Counted from the first letter of the stretch, positions 47,721-60,004 are shown. The stretch: DNA of 64,000 nucleotides from Cyrtodaria siliqua (GCA_037043455.1 JAWPHD010002614.1:62001-126000); one strand, 5' to 3'. Notes: generated by a model from the sequence alone, not told the origin. Numbers and translations: made by a program.

Positions 47721-48263
47721 TGAACGGTGACGTGAGGGATAATCTATGGTGAGAGATGCAGCATACGTCTAATCAGAATCGATATACTACATGCAGAATT
47801 ATGCATCCAGACATTTCATCCCATAAAATGTTAAAAATGTGTTTAAAAAGCTGTTCATAATTCCTGAAAGACTTATAATCACATCGCTCCATGCTATAAC
47901 ATTCATAATAAAAAACAAACGACTGATAACGGAAGTATACGACATTTCATACTGCTGCTTGAAACCATAATAACACTTAACATAATACTAGTTTTATTCG
48001 TCTCACTGATTGTTTTCCGTACATTGGCGTGTTTTAGCTCAATGATGCTTTTAAATATATTAAAATAAACAACCACAGCTTCACCAATAGTGAATGTTTA
48101 GTGCACCATCCGTTACAGTAACTACGTTATATTGTTGGGCCTCGTGGAAGATTGAATTGTTTCAAATTCGTTTTTTAGCTGAACAAACTTTGTTATTAGT
48201 AGTAGTAGAAGAGTAGTATTGTATTATTATAGATATTTCAATGTATAAGTATTTCCCAACTGT

Positions 48264-48790
48264 AAATGGAACCCATATGGGCTATATCCGGGCACGCCCA
48301 TGTGGGATTACCCGTATGGGTCCTATATGGGTCCCACATTCAGCAAGCAACGCATTCATCAAGCATTCACGCCCATGTGGGATTACCCATATGGGCCCTA
48401 TATGGTCCCACATTCATTGACATTAAACATTCTGCCCATATCGGACCCACATGTGCCCTGATGGGCCCAGCAAGGGTAAATGGAACCCATATGGGCTATA
48501 TCCGGGCACGCCCATGTGGGATGACCCGTATGGGTCCTAAATGGGTCCCACATTCAGCAAGCAAGGGTAAATGGGACCCATATGGGCTATATCCGGGCAC
48601 GCCCATGTGGGATTACCCATATGGGCCCTATATGGGTCCCACATTCATTGACATTGAACATTCTGCCAATATCGGACCCACATGGGCCCCATCAAGCAAG
48701 GGTAAATGGGACCCATATGGGCTATATCCGGGCACGCCCATGTGGGATTACCAATATAGGTCCTATATGGGTCCCACTAAAGCAAAGATA
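48264..48790 (+). repeat. CCCATATGGG array, left
   Basis: Four units opening 'aaatgg(a/g)acccatatggg' at 48264, 48478, 48568 and 48702, with 'gggcacgcccatgtggga' and 'tatatgggtcccacattca'. Dense in CCCATATGGG-type palindromes. The 200-codon frame here (48266-48868) is a by-product. Irregular spacing (214, 90, 134). Confidence 0.8.
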
Positions 48791-49994
48791 ACAAACAAAT
48801 ATAATTTATCAACATATAATAATATGTCTGATGTGATCCCTTTTATAAAAACAATTTGCAAAAAATAACAAAAAATTGGTTTTGAGAAACTGATATGGGA
48901 CCTATATGGTTCCCATATTTGATCATATTTCCGTTCCCATACACATTGACAGGTGCGAGTTTCGAAAAAAAAAAGAAGTTATTTTAAGTATTTCGTCTTA
49001 AAAAGTGTGATTGTGTTATTTGGATTTATTATGTATAACAATAACATTTTTGCAAAATTAATTCAATTTTTTGTAACCTCAGCGCATGCGTAGTTCGTAT
49101 TTCCGTTATCTCCCCCAAACCTGTGTTTGAAAAAATTTGACGGTAAATTCAACAACAACAGTTTGCATTCAATTTAAAAGTCTACTCACATAGTCAGTGT
49201 ACCGTACTACGTATTGTATGATATTTGGGTTTTAAAGATTTTGCATCAAATTTTGGCATTTTTGATCGGTGCAGGCTGATTACTATTTGTAATGTAATTT
49301 CACGACAAGCCAACGACTTTTTTGTTCTTGAAATACTTGAACCAGATTTTACTACAAGGCAAATGGTTTTATGCCTTTTATACAAATGTGTTAAAAGGAT
49401 TTTTTTTTGCGAATTTGTTTCCATTTTACTGTTGAACATTCCACTAATTTATATACAACCTATAGGCTGGTGCTAGCAAACCAATTTTGGCTAGAATGCA
49501 GTCTACCAGGTCGGTAATATATGGCAAATGCCTGTCTAAATATTGGCCAAATGCCTGATAATTTATGGTTTAACTTTAAATGCCTGTCATCAGGCAAATA
49601 CCTGTCGTAGTCAGTTATTTATAAAATCAAAAGATAAAAAATATGTTTTATTTTCTTGACTAAATTTATGCTAAAACCACAATTAAACTACGGTAACGCG
49701 AGTAGCAAATACTATGGGGAAAAAACCGTGGTAAAAAAAATCAAAACACAGTTAGCTCCCTTGTTAAGGGAAGGTCATGCCTATATTCGTTCCAAACGCA
49801 GTTAACTCCCATCTGTGTTTGGTATCCGGCCCACCTCTATTCGCGTTGGAGCTAGTGCAAAGGTATTCTTTCCTGTCTTGTGTCTTATGCCATTGCCATT
49901 TCATCAGCAAAATAATTATAATTGATATAAATTTGTTTATTTGTTCATTTTCTCAAGACAGTGTGGTCTCATGGAAAATCATTTTTATTTCTAT
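48791..49994. other. Interior of the 5.1-kb insertion in block E
   Basis: Overlapping 81- and 83-codon frames on opposite strands near 49194-49476 are not recognised. 49505-49610 has a repeated 'aatgcctgt' / 'caaatgcctg' motif. No transposase or RT seen. Confidence 0.4.
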
Positions 49995-50135
49995 TTTGAA
50001 CATTAATTAAGTGCATTTTTACATTCAATCGATTATCTATTATAGACAGACTTTCATAATCGATCATCATAATCGGATGCCTAAGTAAAGTAACTGATGA
50101 TCGGTTATAATCGATCAATCGGTACATCACTAACA
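49995..50135 (+). repeat. Dispersed GATTA / CGAT repeat (second copy)
   Basis: Partner of 26985-27110. Contains 'aatcgatcat', 'cataatcggatgcctaagta' and 'taatcgatcaatcgg'. Confidence 0.6.
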
Positions 50136-50705
50136 CTGATGATGTGTTATCTTTCTGGCACTATTTATGATTTTATCATTACAAATCTCCCAAGGCACAT
50201 TATTGTTGATACTATGAGAACAGGTAAATAATGTAGTATATTTAAGAATTGATTCACTAATTTTCTATATTCCTGGGGTTTTAACAACGGCATCGGTTGG
50301 CAAATTTACCATAAAACGCAAAGTATCTTTATGGTAAAGTTGCCATTCACTACCACTGTTCAAACCCCAATATTAACATTTCTATTGCATTGACCTTAAA
50401 TGAAACATGTTTATGTGTTACATTTAAATTCCCAGTGAAAAAAACTTTTACGTTTTGGGCGGAGCTAAAACAAACAAGGTGTAGTTTTTTTGTTTGGTTA
50501 ACTTGTTTTGTTTGTATAACATGACGTCGTCTTGACGTTCTCGTGCTAACTGTCGTAAGTTGCTATAAAAGTGCGTGCAAGGTTGGCAATATCACTGATA
50601 CCAACTATATGTATAACAGGCTTAATACAATATTTTTAGCACCATTACATATACATTTACATGAGTAAAGTCTGAATAACATATAGAACAAACAAAATGT
50701 ACATA
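50136..50705. other. No recognised feature
   Basis: Nothing noticed. Confidence 0.4.
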
Positions 50706-50850
50706 AACGAATTGAATTCAATATTTTTACGGTGTATGAAAAACATTAGCTAATTTAAAGTTAGTGAGAAGTGCCTCGGACTTCACACACTCTAAAGTAG
50801 CCTAATGTTTTTCATAGCCTGTCGAAATACTGAATTAAATCCTTAAAAAA
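50706..50850. repeat. Imperfect inverted repeat, about 50-bp arms (foldback-like)
   Basis: The left arm (50708-50762) carries 'tatgaaaaacattagcta'. The right arm (50790-50846) carries 'agcctaatgtttttcatag', its near reverse complement, and both outer parts also pair ('gaattcaatattt' with 'aaatactgaatt'). The loop itself contains GAAGT / ACTTC. It could be a small MITE. A second copy was not seen in this window. Confidence 0.65.
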
Positions 50851-51094
50851 TGACGACATTCGCAAATCAATTCTTCAATAGATTCATCTAGTCTTTCATA
50901 TGCCTGACTCCAGTACATGCTTGTTAACATCCCTCTGCCAGGAAATATTTTCCTTTCAGTAGCTTCTTGAACAGATATTGTTTAATGGCTTATCAACACA
51001 TTATCTAAGGTTATTTAGAGCCGCCCCAGGCAGAGGAGAAGGATATATAGGAATCGTAAAACCTTCAATACACGGGGCTGCCCACTTTATGTCT

Positions 51095-51235
51095 GACGCA
51101 TCCTTGGCGGGTAGTAAAGAGGCTACGTCTAAAACTTCCTTGCCTCTTAAAGCTACGGGTTTGAGTCACACTGTGAGCTTGACTTGTCAAGTGAGAAAGT
51201 GTCGATACACAAAAGGACACCGTCATATATAGCCT
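51095..51235 (+). repeat. tRNA-derived SINE, family S (copy 2)
   Basis: Head 'gtagtaaagaggctacg', box B-like GGGTTTGAGTCACA near 51159, then 'cttgtcaagtgagaaagtgt' and CGAT. The same body follows the heads of the copies at 44680-44850 and 52150-52325. The 3' part decays after 51230. Confidence 0.65.
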
Positions 51236-52149
51236 AATATGTGATAAAAATGACGTAAACATAACAACCATTCAAACAGTTAAACTGTTTATGTCCACAT
51301 CAAAAAGACAAAGCTAAGAAATTAAACGTCTTCCCCATGGGCACATTGAACCACCCAAGTAAGATCTCTGGATTAAAAGTCTACCATGCTGTGTCACAAC
51401 CGTTTCAAAAATTAAGATGTTTTAAGACAAATGCTATCAATCGTGGTTGCTGAATCGGTTATAAAACTGTTATTTGAAAATATGTTGTTTTTTTTGGTGT
51501 TGTTTTTAATATCTTTTATATTTTTCAGTGCCATTCCTGCCTTATGCCTAGATGTCCTGAATGTTCAAGAATGTCCAAGAAAATAATATAATATACATCA
51601 GTCTTCTATTGTTTGTGGTTGTTTATGACTGCGTTCTGCTTTATGTAGAACTCAGCATTAATAAGCTGCAACGGATGGCTTGAAAATCAACTTGCAACCA
51701 AACTATAAAGGACTGGATGTACCATTAATGAGGCGCAGTTATCTGTGGTTGATGGATACAAGAGTGGGAATAAGTGATGTACCAAACAATCAATTGTGGC
51801 CAACGATCAGTTATTAGTAATTGATATTAAGTTCCACAAGAGATCATTGCAAAAAATAGAATTCTATTATCGCTGAAAACAAAAACAAAACATACAAGCT
51901 ACTTTAATAGTCAAGAATCAGTCGGATTACCACTATCTTAAAATAGTACATAATTAAATCCTTTTTTGTATACATTGATTACAAATAAAGCTACATAGCT
52001 TACACAAATCACTCTGGATGGCACATATGATGGTAACCTCTCGCGTACAATGCAGATACGGGGAAGCGGACCTGAGCTGCATTCGTCTAGTGACATTGGT
52101 GAGAAGTAAGTGAGTTCAAGTACGTTACGCAGACATGATTTGATATTTG
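51236..52149. other. No recognised feature
   Basis: AT-rich; nothing noticed. Confidence 0.4.
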
Positions 52150-52325
52150 TTAGCGCATCCATGGTTGAGAGGTAAAGACGCTGCGTTGGAAACCTTCTCA
52201 ACGGGTTAGAATCCCACTGGGAGCTCCACTTGCAAGTGTCGATTCTTACGGACGACGGGAGTATACAGTACGTATCTTACATGTTCTACCCAGAAATAAG
52301 TGAGTGGTCGGCTTCCACCACTAAA
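52150..52325 (+). repeat. tRNA-derived SINE, family S (copy 3)
   Basis: Head 'ccatggttgagaggtaaaga', 'gctgcgtt', box B GGGTTAGAATCCCA (52204-52217). The body 'acttgcaagtgtcgattctt' then ACGGACGACGGGAG and the tail 'gagtggtcggcttccacca' follow. The best preserved of the three; its tail aligns with copy 1 across the whole body. Confidence 0.7.
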
Positions 52326-52529
52326 CAAAAGTTGACCCTCTTACATTGCCTAAAGTATGATGGAAAATGACGTTACACACCAAACAAACAAAAACAGACC
52401 TAAGTGTTATTTTATTTTCCCTTAAGAAAAATGTTCTTGTCCAGTCCATATGGTAAGTAGCATACACATTTAGGAATCCTTTCTTCAAGGTCATGCAGTT
52501 TTCATGTCCAGTCATACCCTTAAACACCT

Positions 52530-52560
52530 TCTTTTTTTTCTTCTTCTTCTTCTTCTTCCG
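52530..52560 (+). repeat. TTC microsatellite
   Basis: Run of (TTC)n after a T run. Confidence 0.85.
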
Positions 52561-52573
52561 AGTACAAAGCTGG

Positions 52574-53235
52574 TTGCACTTTTGATATGGGGCCCATGTG
52601 GGCAGCCCATATGGGGCCGTATGGAAATCAACTTTGGACCCATATGGGTCCCATATTGAGCCCATGTTGGACCCACATGGGACCCAGGTTAAACCCGGTT
52701 GCACTTTTGATATGGGGCCCAAGTAGGCAGCCCACATGGGGCCCGTATGGAAATCAACATTGGCCCCATATGGGTCCCATATTGAGCCCATGTTGGACCC
52801 ACATGGACTGCCCACATGGGACCCAGGTTAATCCCGGTTGCACTTTTGATATGGGGACCATGTGGGCAGCCCATATGGGGCCCGTATGGAAACCAACATT
52901 GGACCCATATGGGTCCCATATTGAGCCCATGTTGGACCCACATGGGCTGCCCATATGGGACCAAGGTTAATCCCGGCTGCACTTTTGATATGGGGCCCAT
53001 GTGGGCAGCCCATATGGGGCCCGTATGGAAATCAACACTGGATCCATATTGGTCCCATATGTTTTGCTAGCTGGGACCCATATGGGTCCCATGTTGGACC
53101 CAAATGGGCTGCCCACATGGGACCCAGGTTAATCCCGGTTGCACTTTTGATATGTAGCCCATGTGGGCAGCCCATGTGGGCCAGTATGGAAATCAACATT
53201 GGACCCATATGGGTCCCAAATGCTTTGCTAGCTGG
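52574..53235 (+). repeat. CCCATATGGG-type array, right, about 139-bp units
   Basis: Five units start with TTGCACTTTTGATATG near 52574, 52699, 52838, 52978 and 53139. Each holds 'ccatgtgggcagcccat', 'gacccatatgggtcccata' and 'ttgagcccatgttggaccca'. It shares the CCCATATGGG vocabulary with 48264-48790 but not the unit. Proteins read from it (MGPMWAAHMGP-like) are artefacts. Confidence 0.85.
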
Positions 53236-53890
53236 GGTACTGCCGTTAAGTAATTATGTTACATCAACTCGTCTTGAAGAAGATCGACAACACTAAAACG
53301 ACACTGAATAATGTTATGTTTTATTCGTAATTTGCACAGACCCCTGGTCTTAATACCGCATACCTGTACAACGAAACTGTCGAGAAACGTCCAATATAGA
53401 AATCGCCTTTATAATTATTCTGGCTTGTTATTTCAAAAAGAAAGGAAATAGTTAGACTGTTTACCGCATGCCTATGGAATACACCAGAGATAATAGTTTG
53501 ATTGTGTTTTGTCTTATAATGCAATTATAAAGCATTGGCATTATTCTCATTCAAACTTGTTCAATTTTCCATTGATAACCAAGGGTAAAATTTAAATACA
53601 TGCAATAGTATAAAGCTCTCTAATAAAGCCATTAACAAAATGAAAAGTCACATAGCGTGTTGTATATGTAGAACGTTGCAATTACAGGCGATGTTTGTGA
53701 ATAGGGTTCTTTTAATGACAGTATTTAAATATAAATATATACATAGCAGAAACCGGAAATGTGTAGACAGATTGATAATTTCATAGTCGAGAGGCTTTCA
53801 CAAAGATTAGGTGAAATAGTATGCAAACCAATAGCTCAAGTGGAAGGACAGTGCATAAACACAGGATGAAGTGGAGGAGGAAGGTGCACT
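53236..53890 (+). repeat. Block E, second part
   Basis: Resumes the match to block D at 'tgccgttaa' (D: near 42121) and runs to about 53750. It then carries a truncated R3 and a start of the 30-bp array ('ggacagtgcataaacacagg'). Confidence 0.75.
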
Positions 53891-54449
53891 GTACAATACT
53901 GTTAAACTAGATGCATGAAAGACGTTATATGCAGCTAAACGGGTTCATGTGTGTTGCCATATTAAGTATGCTCACATATCAATATGTGTGAATAATACAC
54001 TCACATAACAACAAGTGCAATATAAACAAGAACTATATACCAGGAAGATATAATGATCGGCAATCAACGAAGCAAAGGGTGACCACAAATGTCATCAGAC
54101 AGGAACGTGGCAGGGGTAAATGATCACATAATAGATAATCATAGACAAATTGATAAGGAAAACCATTTTAGTGATATTGTTCTTGATACATTATACAAGT
54201 TTAATAAATAGTCCCATATAATTTCATACAACCAGTTATTTAAATAGTAAGCAGGGTGAGGAACATTATATAAAGCAATAAATCTGGCATTGTTAATTAG
54301 ATATGTGGAATAATGTTAGAACAATCAAGGGAAACACATACAGTAATACGATGAAAAGCAAAAGTTTAATCTGCGCCCAAGAGTTGTATGTAACCATCCG
54401 CTTTATATAATGTTGGTCATATAATCTTACCATAGCAACGGCTATAGCG
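53891..54449. other. No recognised feature
   Basis: Separates two parts of block E; nothing recognised. Confidence 0.4.
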
Positions 54450-54890
54450 TATGTATAAAAGTCGAACAGGAAATGTAGCATTCACAGAACATAGTCAACC
54501 AAACCACTCATACAAACCAAACGACACTATCAGGAAAAAGCAAACAATTCGACATCATCAGCATTAAACCAGGTTCTAGGGTGCACCAAACCTCACTCTT
54601 GCCCTATTATTATCCAAATAAAACGGAACAGTGTGAATAAAGAAATCTCCGCCGGGCTATATATTCTAACAAATGACTAGGCGATATAAGTATAACACGG
54701 TGATGATCATGTATATATGAATATAAAAATTCATAGAAAGCCGCAAAAAGAAAGTAATCCGTGATTTGTCAGAAGCCAGAACAACACGAGACAAAAACAT
54801 TAAGGGTAGGACAATACGAGATTGGAGACAAACATCAAGCGTTACCATCCTTTCAGAATGTAGGTAGACGTCATCGCTGGCAGTCCAACA
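54450..54890 (-). mobile_element. R1 retroelement tail (minus) including the end of the coding remnant
   Basis: Minus-strand copy. Its 5' part near 54870-54890 matches the last codons of the RT remnant ('gatgacgtctacct', compare 20051-20064), so it reaches further upstream than the copies at 8848 and 18640. The hairpin region is decayed. Confidence 0.7.
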
Positions 54891-54924
54891 TACCTATGTA
54901 CTTCCTGTACATATATAATGTACT

Positions 54925-56080
54925 CGTTAGTACCGTTGCTGTTAATATAAAATGCAAACAGTTCCAAACAGAACTACCCATGATGGCGAACATGTCCATG
55001 AGTATTAATTAGCATATAGAAGATGAAGTCTCGCCTCTCAAAAGCTGAACGTTTAAAATAACAGATTAAAAAGTACCGTCCAGAAACTGAATGGCATTAT
55101 TGCTCTTAAAATTATCAAAAACCAAGAATTAATGGAATCAAAACGATTTGATTTAGAAGGAGTCAAGGAGGAAAATCATTTTGAAACAAAAAATACAGTA
55201 GGATAATATGGCCATCAGTTAAAAGCATCTAGTATGCCTACACCAAGTACAGGCTCTCCTTACAGTACTAACTGCAGGCGGAATCTTACCTTTAGATAAG
55301 GTAATGACTGTTTCTGTCGCCATAAATGTCGGAAGTTACTTATCTTGCGAAACAAATGTAGTAAAATTAGAGGGGTTTTCTGCGACGTCATGGTAATTCT
55401 TTCAGTGCGTCAGTGGTAACAAAACGGTTACATACAGGAAAGAAAGAAATGACGAAATAGTTCGTTTTTTTTTGTGTGTTTTCTTTTTATAAAAGAAATG
55501 TGATCAGTTGGAATAAGCATTTCAAAACATGTGTATTATAGTAGAACACAGTGTGTTTGTTATTTTAGTTATTAGTTATTAATTCCTACAGATGTTCCTC
55601 AAAAATGTATAATAGATATCGAAAGTAAATCCTTTGTATTACACATCGATTGCGTATTTTGTTCATGCCAGCTATAAACTCTCCTAAAGCCGAAACAACA
55701 CCTACCAATGCTCAGCAACTAATCCTTGAACACAGGATGGCTATTTGCCCCAATCATATACTTTGAAAACATATATAGTAACCAAAAATACTGAGTACAA
55801 CATACTTCAAAGCGTATGACGTAGCCTGGTCCACATTTCACACAAACGAATAACTAAACTTAAACATTTCCCATTTCAACCCAAGAACGAAAGAGTAAGT
55901 AACAAATTGTATAATTCTATCATTACTCCTCGGAGTATTTCTGGATATTTTGTATAATCAGCAACGGCGTATGAAAATTGTTAGTTAAAATGTAGATTAT
56001 ACAAAATCAAAAAGTCAAATCATTCTGAATAATTCATTAGACTAAATGGCCACTGAAGGCTTCCGTACAAAACATTTACC
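54925..56080 (+). repeat. Block E, third part
   Basis: Direct match to 43470-44400 ('gtaccgttgc', 'gcctacac.aagtacaggct', 'tggctatttgcccc', 'gaaggcttccgtacaaaaca'). Confidence 0.75.
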
Positions 56081-56485
56081 TATGGATTAAATTACCTGTA
56101 CCTACGTTTTCTACGTCATCCAATAAAATCTTATTCTCGCTTTTCACAGATATTGCAATGTGTGAATTGTAAATATATGTTGTTGTGTATTGATTCCGAT
56201 TTAAACATGAAACAAAACATGGCCGGAGAACTTTAACGCATGTTCAGTTCTATAACAAAGTGAAGTTATATTGTGTAACATCTCTACAACATGCAAACTA
56301 AATTACATTTACTCAATATTATTTCCAATATTCATTCCCATAGGCAGAAGCTAGAAAACGGTCGACACTTATAGGACGAAAGAAAGACTCAAGATCAAAA
56401 TGACACTACACTTTCTGGCATGCATTTGTCTCCAGGCATCTACTTTGCATCAGCTAATTTAGAGCAAACAGAAGCAGCGCACATT
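56081..56485. other. No recognised feature
   Basis: Junction between blocks E and C; no repeat noticed. Confidence 0.4.
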
Positions 56486-56826
56486 AAACCCGTTCGAGAA
56501 ATAATTAACGACTGTACAACTCAGATGAAACATGTAAGGTTTGCTGAAACATAACGTATACAATAGTACAGCTAGTAAAGAAATAAATCTCTAGTCGTTT
56601 TAACTCTACAAATGGGTATCAAAAGTAATATGTGCATCTCATAGAGAAGAAACTTCTTATAGAAAAAACTACGCCTTTGATTTTATGCACTAGGGTCTGC
56701 ACGTGGTTCGCACGGGTCCAGTGTTTATTATATACAAAGATATCTCCACTTATTACATGTGTTACGATATATATAGTAACAAAAACGGTCTGTTTTTCAT
56801 GTAATACAGGTATATTAGACAAGCGC
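56486..56826 (+). repeat. Segment x2 (block C)
   Basis: Direct partner of 6334-6661. Confidence 0.65.
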
Positions 56827-56894
56827 TTGAAACGGGGAGCCAAACCTCCATATGAAGGGCACAAAGACATATGGCGGGTCGAAAATCAATATTA

Positions 56895-57785
56895 AATCTA
56901 GACTGCGTTACATATATTTGGCATTAAATTGTAGATATTTGTATTAATAATCGGCCACGAACCAGTCATATCATGCTAACGCTCTCGGGCGTCATATGGC
57001 TATCTCCGACCAATATCACAATGAGTCACATGTACCCCCAGTTACTAACCTATAAATATATAGCACGAGCTCAGTGTAGTTATATACCGAAATGTATCTA
57101 TAAATAAAGTTCGAACATGGTAATATTGTATATCCGAATGTCTCCACAAGTATCACATAGGCACGGTATACACATTTTATAGTTTTGTGTTAAATTCCTA
57201 CACCATAATAGTGAGAGTCATACTATCCATATCACGACTTTCGACCATATATAAAGAATCTATGATTACTTGAAGAGAAAACAAAATTTTGGAGGCGACA
57301 TAAAACGGACATCAAACAACAATATCATGACAGGTAGAAGACAGATAATTATGTTCAAAACTCATGTTCCTCCATTTCCATGCTTCCGGATCGTCACACT
57401 ACATGTGCATGCCATAACGGAATTAGTTGTTGGGTATCGATCAGATTCATCCGACGAAATGTCAGGTCGAGATTAACGAACTACAAGCAGCGGGAGTCAC
57501 GTGTAAAAACAATAGTATATGCGGGCAACATGTAAGTCGTAATAATACAACGTGCAATCTTCGTATGACGGAACTGTCAATTCTAATTAAAGGTATTGAA
57601 ATTAGGCAATAAAAGTCGGAGAATCACGGATGATATCAGCGTGTATCGATGCAGTGTCCGTATAATTCACTAAAGTGCATTTTAAACAAGATTAAACATA
57701 TTTAGCATTAGATCGTTCACAATGCAATCGTTTTAGAAAGAATAATTGTGTGGATCAGTATTATGTTCTACATATCATTTATGGT
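56895..57785 (-). repeat. Segment x1 (block C), inverted relative to block A
   Basis: Partner of 4836-6333 on the other strand; lacks the MITE. The frame at 57270-57476 corresponds to 5649-5888 and has similar residues over its first 45 codons, then diverges because the MITE supplies the rest in block A. Confidence 0.65.
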
Positions 57786-57789
57786 GACG

Positions 57790-59105
57790 TATTCATAGAA
57801 CAAAGATAGATAGATATTATTTTGATTTAAACTTTTACAGTTTCTCATCATTACATACACAATTTTAATACATGATTATAATCACATGACAAGTTACACA
57901 TATTTCTACACACTCACTTATAGTTCAATGTTCAAAACGTATACTCCTTAATTAATCATAGTTCATATCAATCCCACATTTTAATCAATAATCCAAGGAT
58001 ATCAAAAAACAAAAGGAATTATAAATATATGAAATAACAATTTATGTGAGGATGTACTTAAATATATTTTAAGAAATAATATTTTGAATAGAAAACATCT
58101 GACAGTGAAAGCCTTTGACAAATTTTTAATTAATTTAAAAATTATTTCTTCTTTGAAGACTGTAGCAGTACTGTATTACAAATGTAAACATATTTGGCCT
58201 TTGTAATAATATTGTCTAATATATTTCTTTTTTATATCAGTATAAGCTGTACAAATTAAAACGAAGTGAAATTTGTCTTCAATTTCAGTTGAATTACATA
58301 TTCGACAAACTCTTTCATTTATTTCAATCCTATTCTTGCATAACGATTCTCAATTCTTAAGCTAGGAGCAGATGAGAAGATAAAAGTAATTCAATAAAAA
58401 CACTTCGTAATCGTTTTGTACATAAAATATTCAGATAATTTTCATATCCAAAATTATCTTTAACATGTCTATAAAAACTTGATAATACTCTATTTGCTTG
58501 TAGATCAGTGTTCCATTTTTTAATAAAGCAAACCATTAACCCTGTTTAAAGCTAAATACAAAATGTTTGGTGGTTCACCCTTAAAGGATCATACTATACA
58601 TGCATAAAGTCATACGTATATATTAAGCAGAGATTTTACTTTGGATAACCAATTGTTTAACCACTTTCACAATCAGATAATGAAGTTTTATGTTTACTCG
58701 TAGATGATAAAATTATAATTACAACTAATTTCAACCAATATCTAACTATTCTATTATATCTTGTGGTAAATAGTGGATAACGTACCAGTTCACCGTAAAC
58801 ACCAGCATTACTCGTTGTCGGTTTTACTCCTAGAATGTTTTTACAAAACAAAAGCTTGATTTTCACAAGTTTTCCCTTACAACGAAACAGTTTATAATAT
58901 TTTATCTGAAAAGCATTGCGTATTGACAAATGTTGGAGACAAAAGGGTGGAAAGCGAAAATGTATAATGAATGTATTACAGAGCCTTATTTGGAACATTT
59001 GTTTCGACAGTCTGCACACGTCTTCTGCCTTGTTACAACTCATAATTCAGACGGAATACAACTTCCGGTTTCTAATGATTGTATTATACAATTGAAATTA
59101 AAAAA
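57790..59105 (-). pseudogene. Degraded LINE ORF2 C-terminal region (copy C)
   Basis: The minus frame 58657-59043 encodes LLFCKNILGVKPTTSNAGVY, then RYPLFTTRYNRIVRYWLKL. Downstream pieces in other frames read RIENRYARIGL, VCRICNSTEIEDKFHF and AYTDIKKKYIRQY. These form the C..C...E.E..HF...C zinc-knuckle-like end of a LINE polyprotein. This is the best-kept copy, yet it has several frame breaks. Reverse-transcriptase catalytic motifs are absent (5'-truncated). Confidence 0.75.
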
Positions 59106-59109
59106 TGTG

Positions 59110-59225
59110 TAATACGCCTAATGATAAGAAACCTTTTTAGCGTCTCTTAATTATGCCAGTTATATTACATTCACGCAACTTTCCTTCGCCGAGACAGAAA
59201 CCGGAAAAGTGTAGGCAGGTTTGCC
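59110..59225 (-). repeat. Dispersed repeat R3 (block C)
   Basis: Carries 'ttagcgtctcttaattatgc' and 'cgagacagaaaccgg' on the plus strand; lies between the LINE and Tc1/mariner remnants. Confidence 0.65.
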
Positions 59226-59370
59226 AGTGAGAAAAGAAACCAGTAAAATAATGTCTTCGTATACTTGAAAGTGTATTTCTAATGTTAGAATGTCATGTTT
59301 GACATCAATAGCAGTGGCATAATAATTCCATGATAAATAATTACCGATGGTTGGTCGTACCGTAACGATA

Positions 59371-60004
59371 CTACGCTTTGCACAACAACTTAGAGAATCC
59401 CCATTTTGTGACAATTGAAGTTGGCATCGACACAAATATATTTCCGCACACCAAAGACCTCGATCGGCGGTTAGCCTTGTGAGACTCTGTTGTCAATCAA
59501 TTTTGACACGGATTCGACTCGACATATTTTTGTGTATATCATGACCTCGCAAAGGCATGAACGATCGTATCTCAGCGATGAATTTCGAAAGTTAATTAAT
59601 TAGTTAATTTCAATAAAAGGCCATGTTTCATGCTCACTACGCGACACGAAATGAAGAGCAGATCTATATCAATATCTAAAATGAATACACGGTGCCGAGC
59701 AGAAACAATGAGGGCAAAACAAATGTTTGACACGTATTTTGACAGGTCAATCTGCTGACGTTCAATTTTCATTGGCAAAGAGTTATACGCTTGCACATCT
59801 CAGGCCAATCGGAACTGATCAAGAAGGCTCTAAAAATACCACTTTTGATGTAAAATCAAGGTCTTGATGCGCTGTAAATTTTGATCATGTCCAGGTAAAC
59901 GCTTCTCGTTTTCAACGGGCGAGAAAGGTCAAGACAATTCAACACAGACGAACTTTTGATTCGCCGCAAAGTGGAGTTTCCCTAACTTGTGGTCCAAGGC
60001 GTAG
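59371..60004 (+). mobile_element. Tc1/mariner-type element (copy C), 634 bp
   Basis: The left end CTACGCTTTGCACAACAACT starts at 59371 after TA (59369-59370). The right end stops at 60004 (minus strand CTACGCCTTGGACCACAAGT) and is followed by TA (60005-60006). The inverted ends match at about 22 of 27 positions. From ATG 59541 a 20-codon piece reads MTSQRHERSYLSDEFRKLIN, the first helix region of the DNA-binding domain also seen in copy A, then a stop (59601-59603). The rest of the transposase is deleted. Copies B and C sit at the same place in their blocks, so insertion predates the duplication. Confidence 0.8.

Larger units (their letters stand above)
45965..48095 (+). repeat. Block E, first part
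   Basis: Direct copy of 40660-42080, interrupted by an insertion at about 46198-47010 that contains the long R2 element. R3 copy at 47085-47135; 30-bp array follows. Confidence 0.7.

Noticed and set aside
48266..48868. 200-codon open frame (and those at 52587-53296) reading MGP-rich, collagen-like peptides
   Set aside because: They are translations of the CCCATATGGG arrays; both strands are open at once and unit changes ignore codon boundaries.
49194..49476. Overlapping 81- and 83-codon frames on opposite strands
   Set aside because: No recognised motif and no second copy to test constraint; too little to call a gene.
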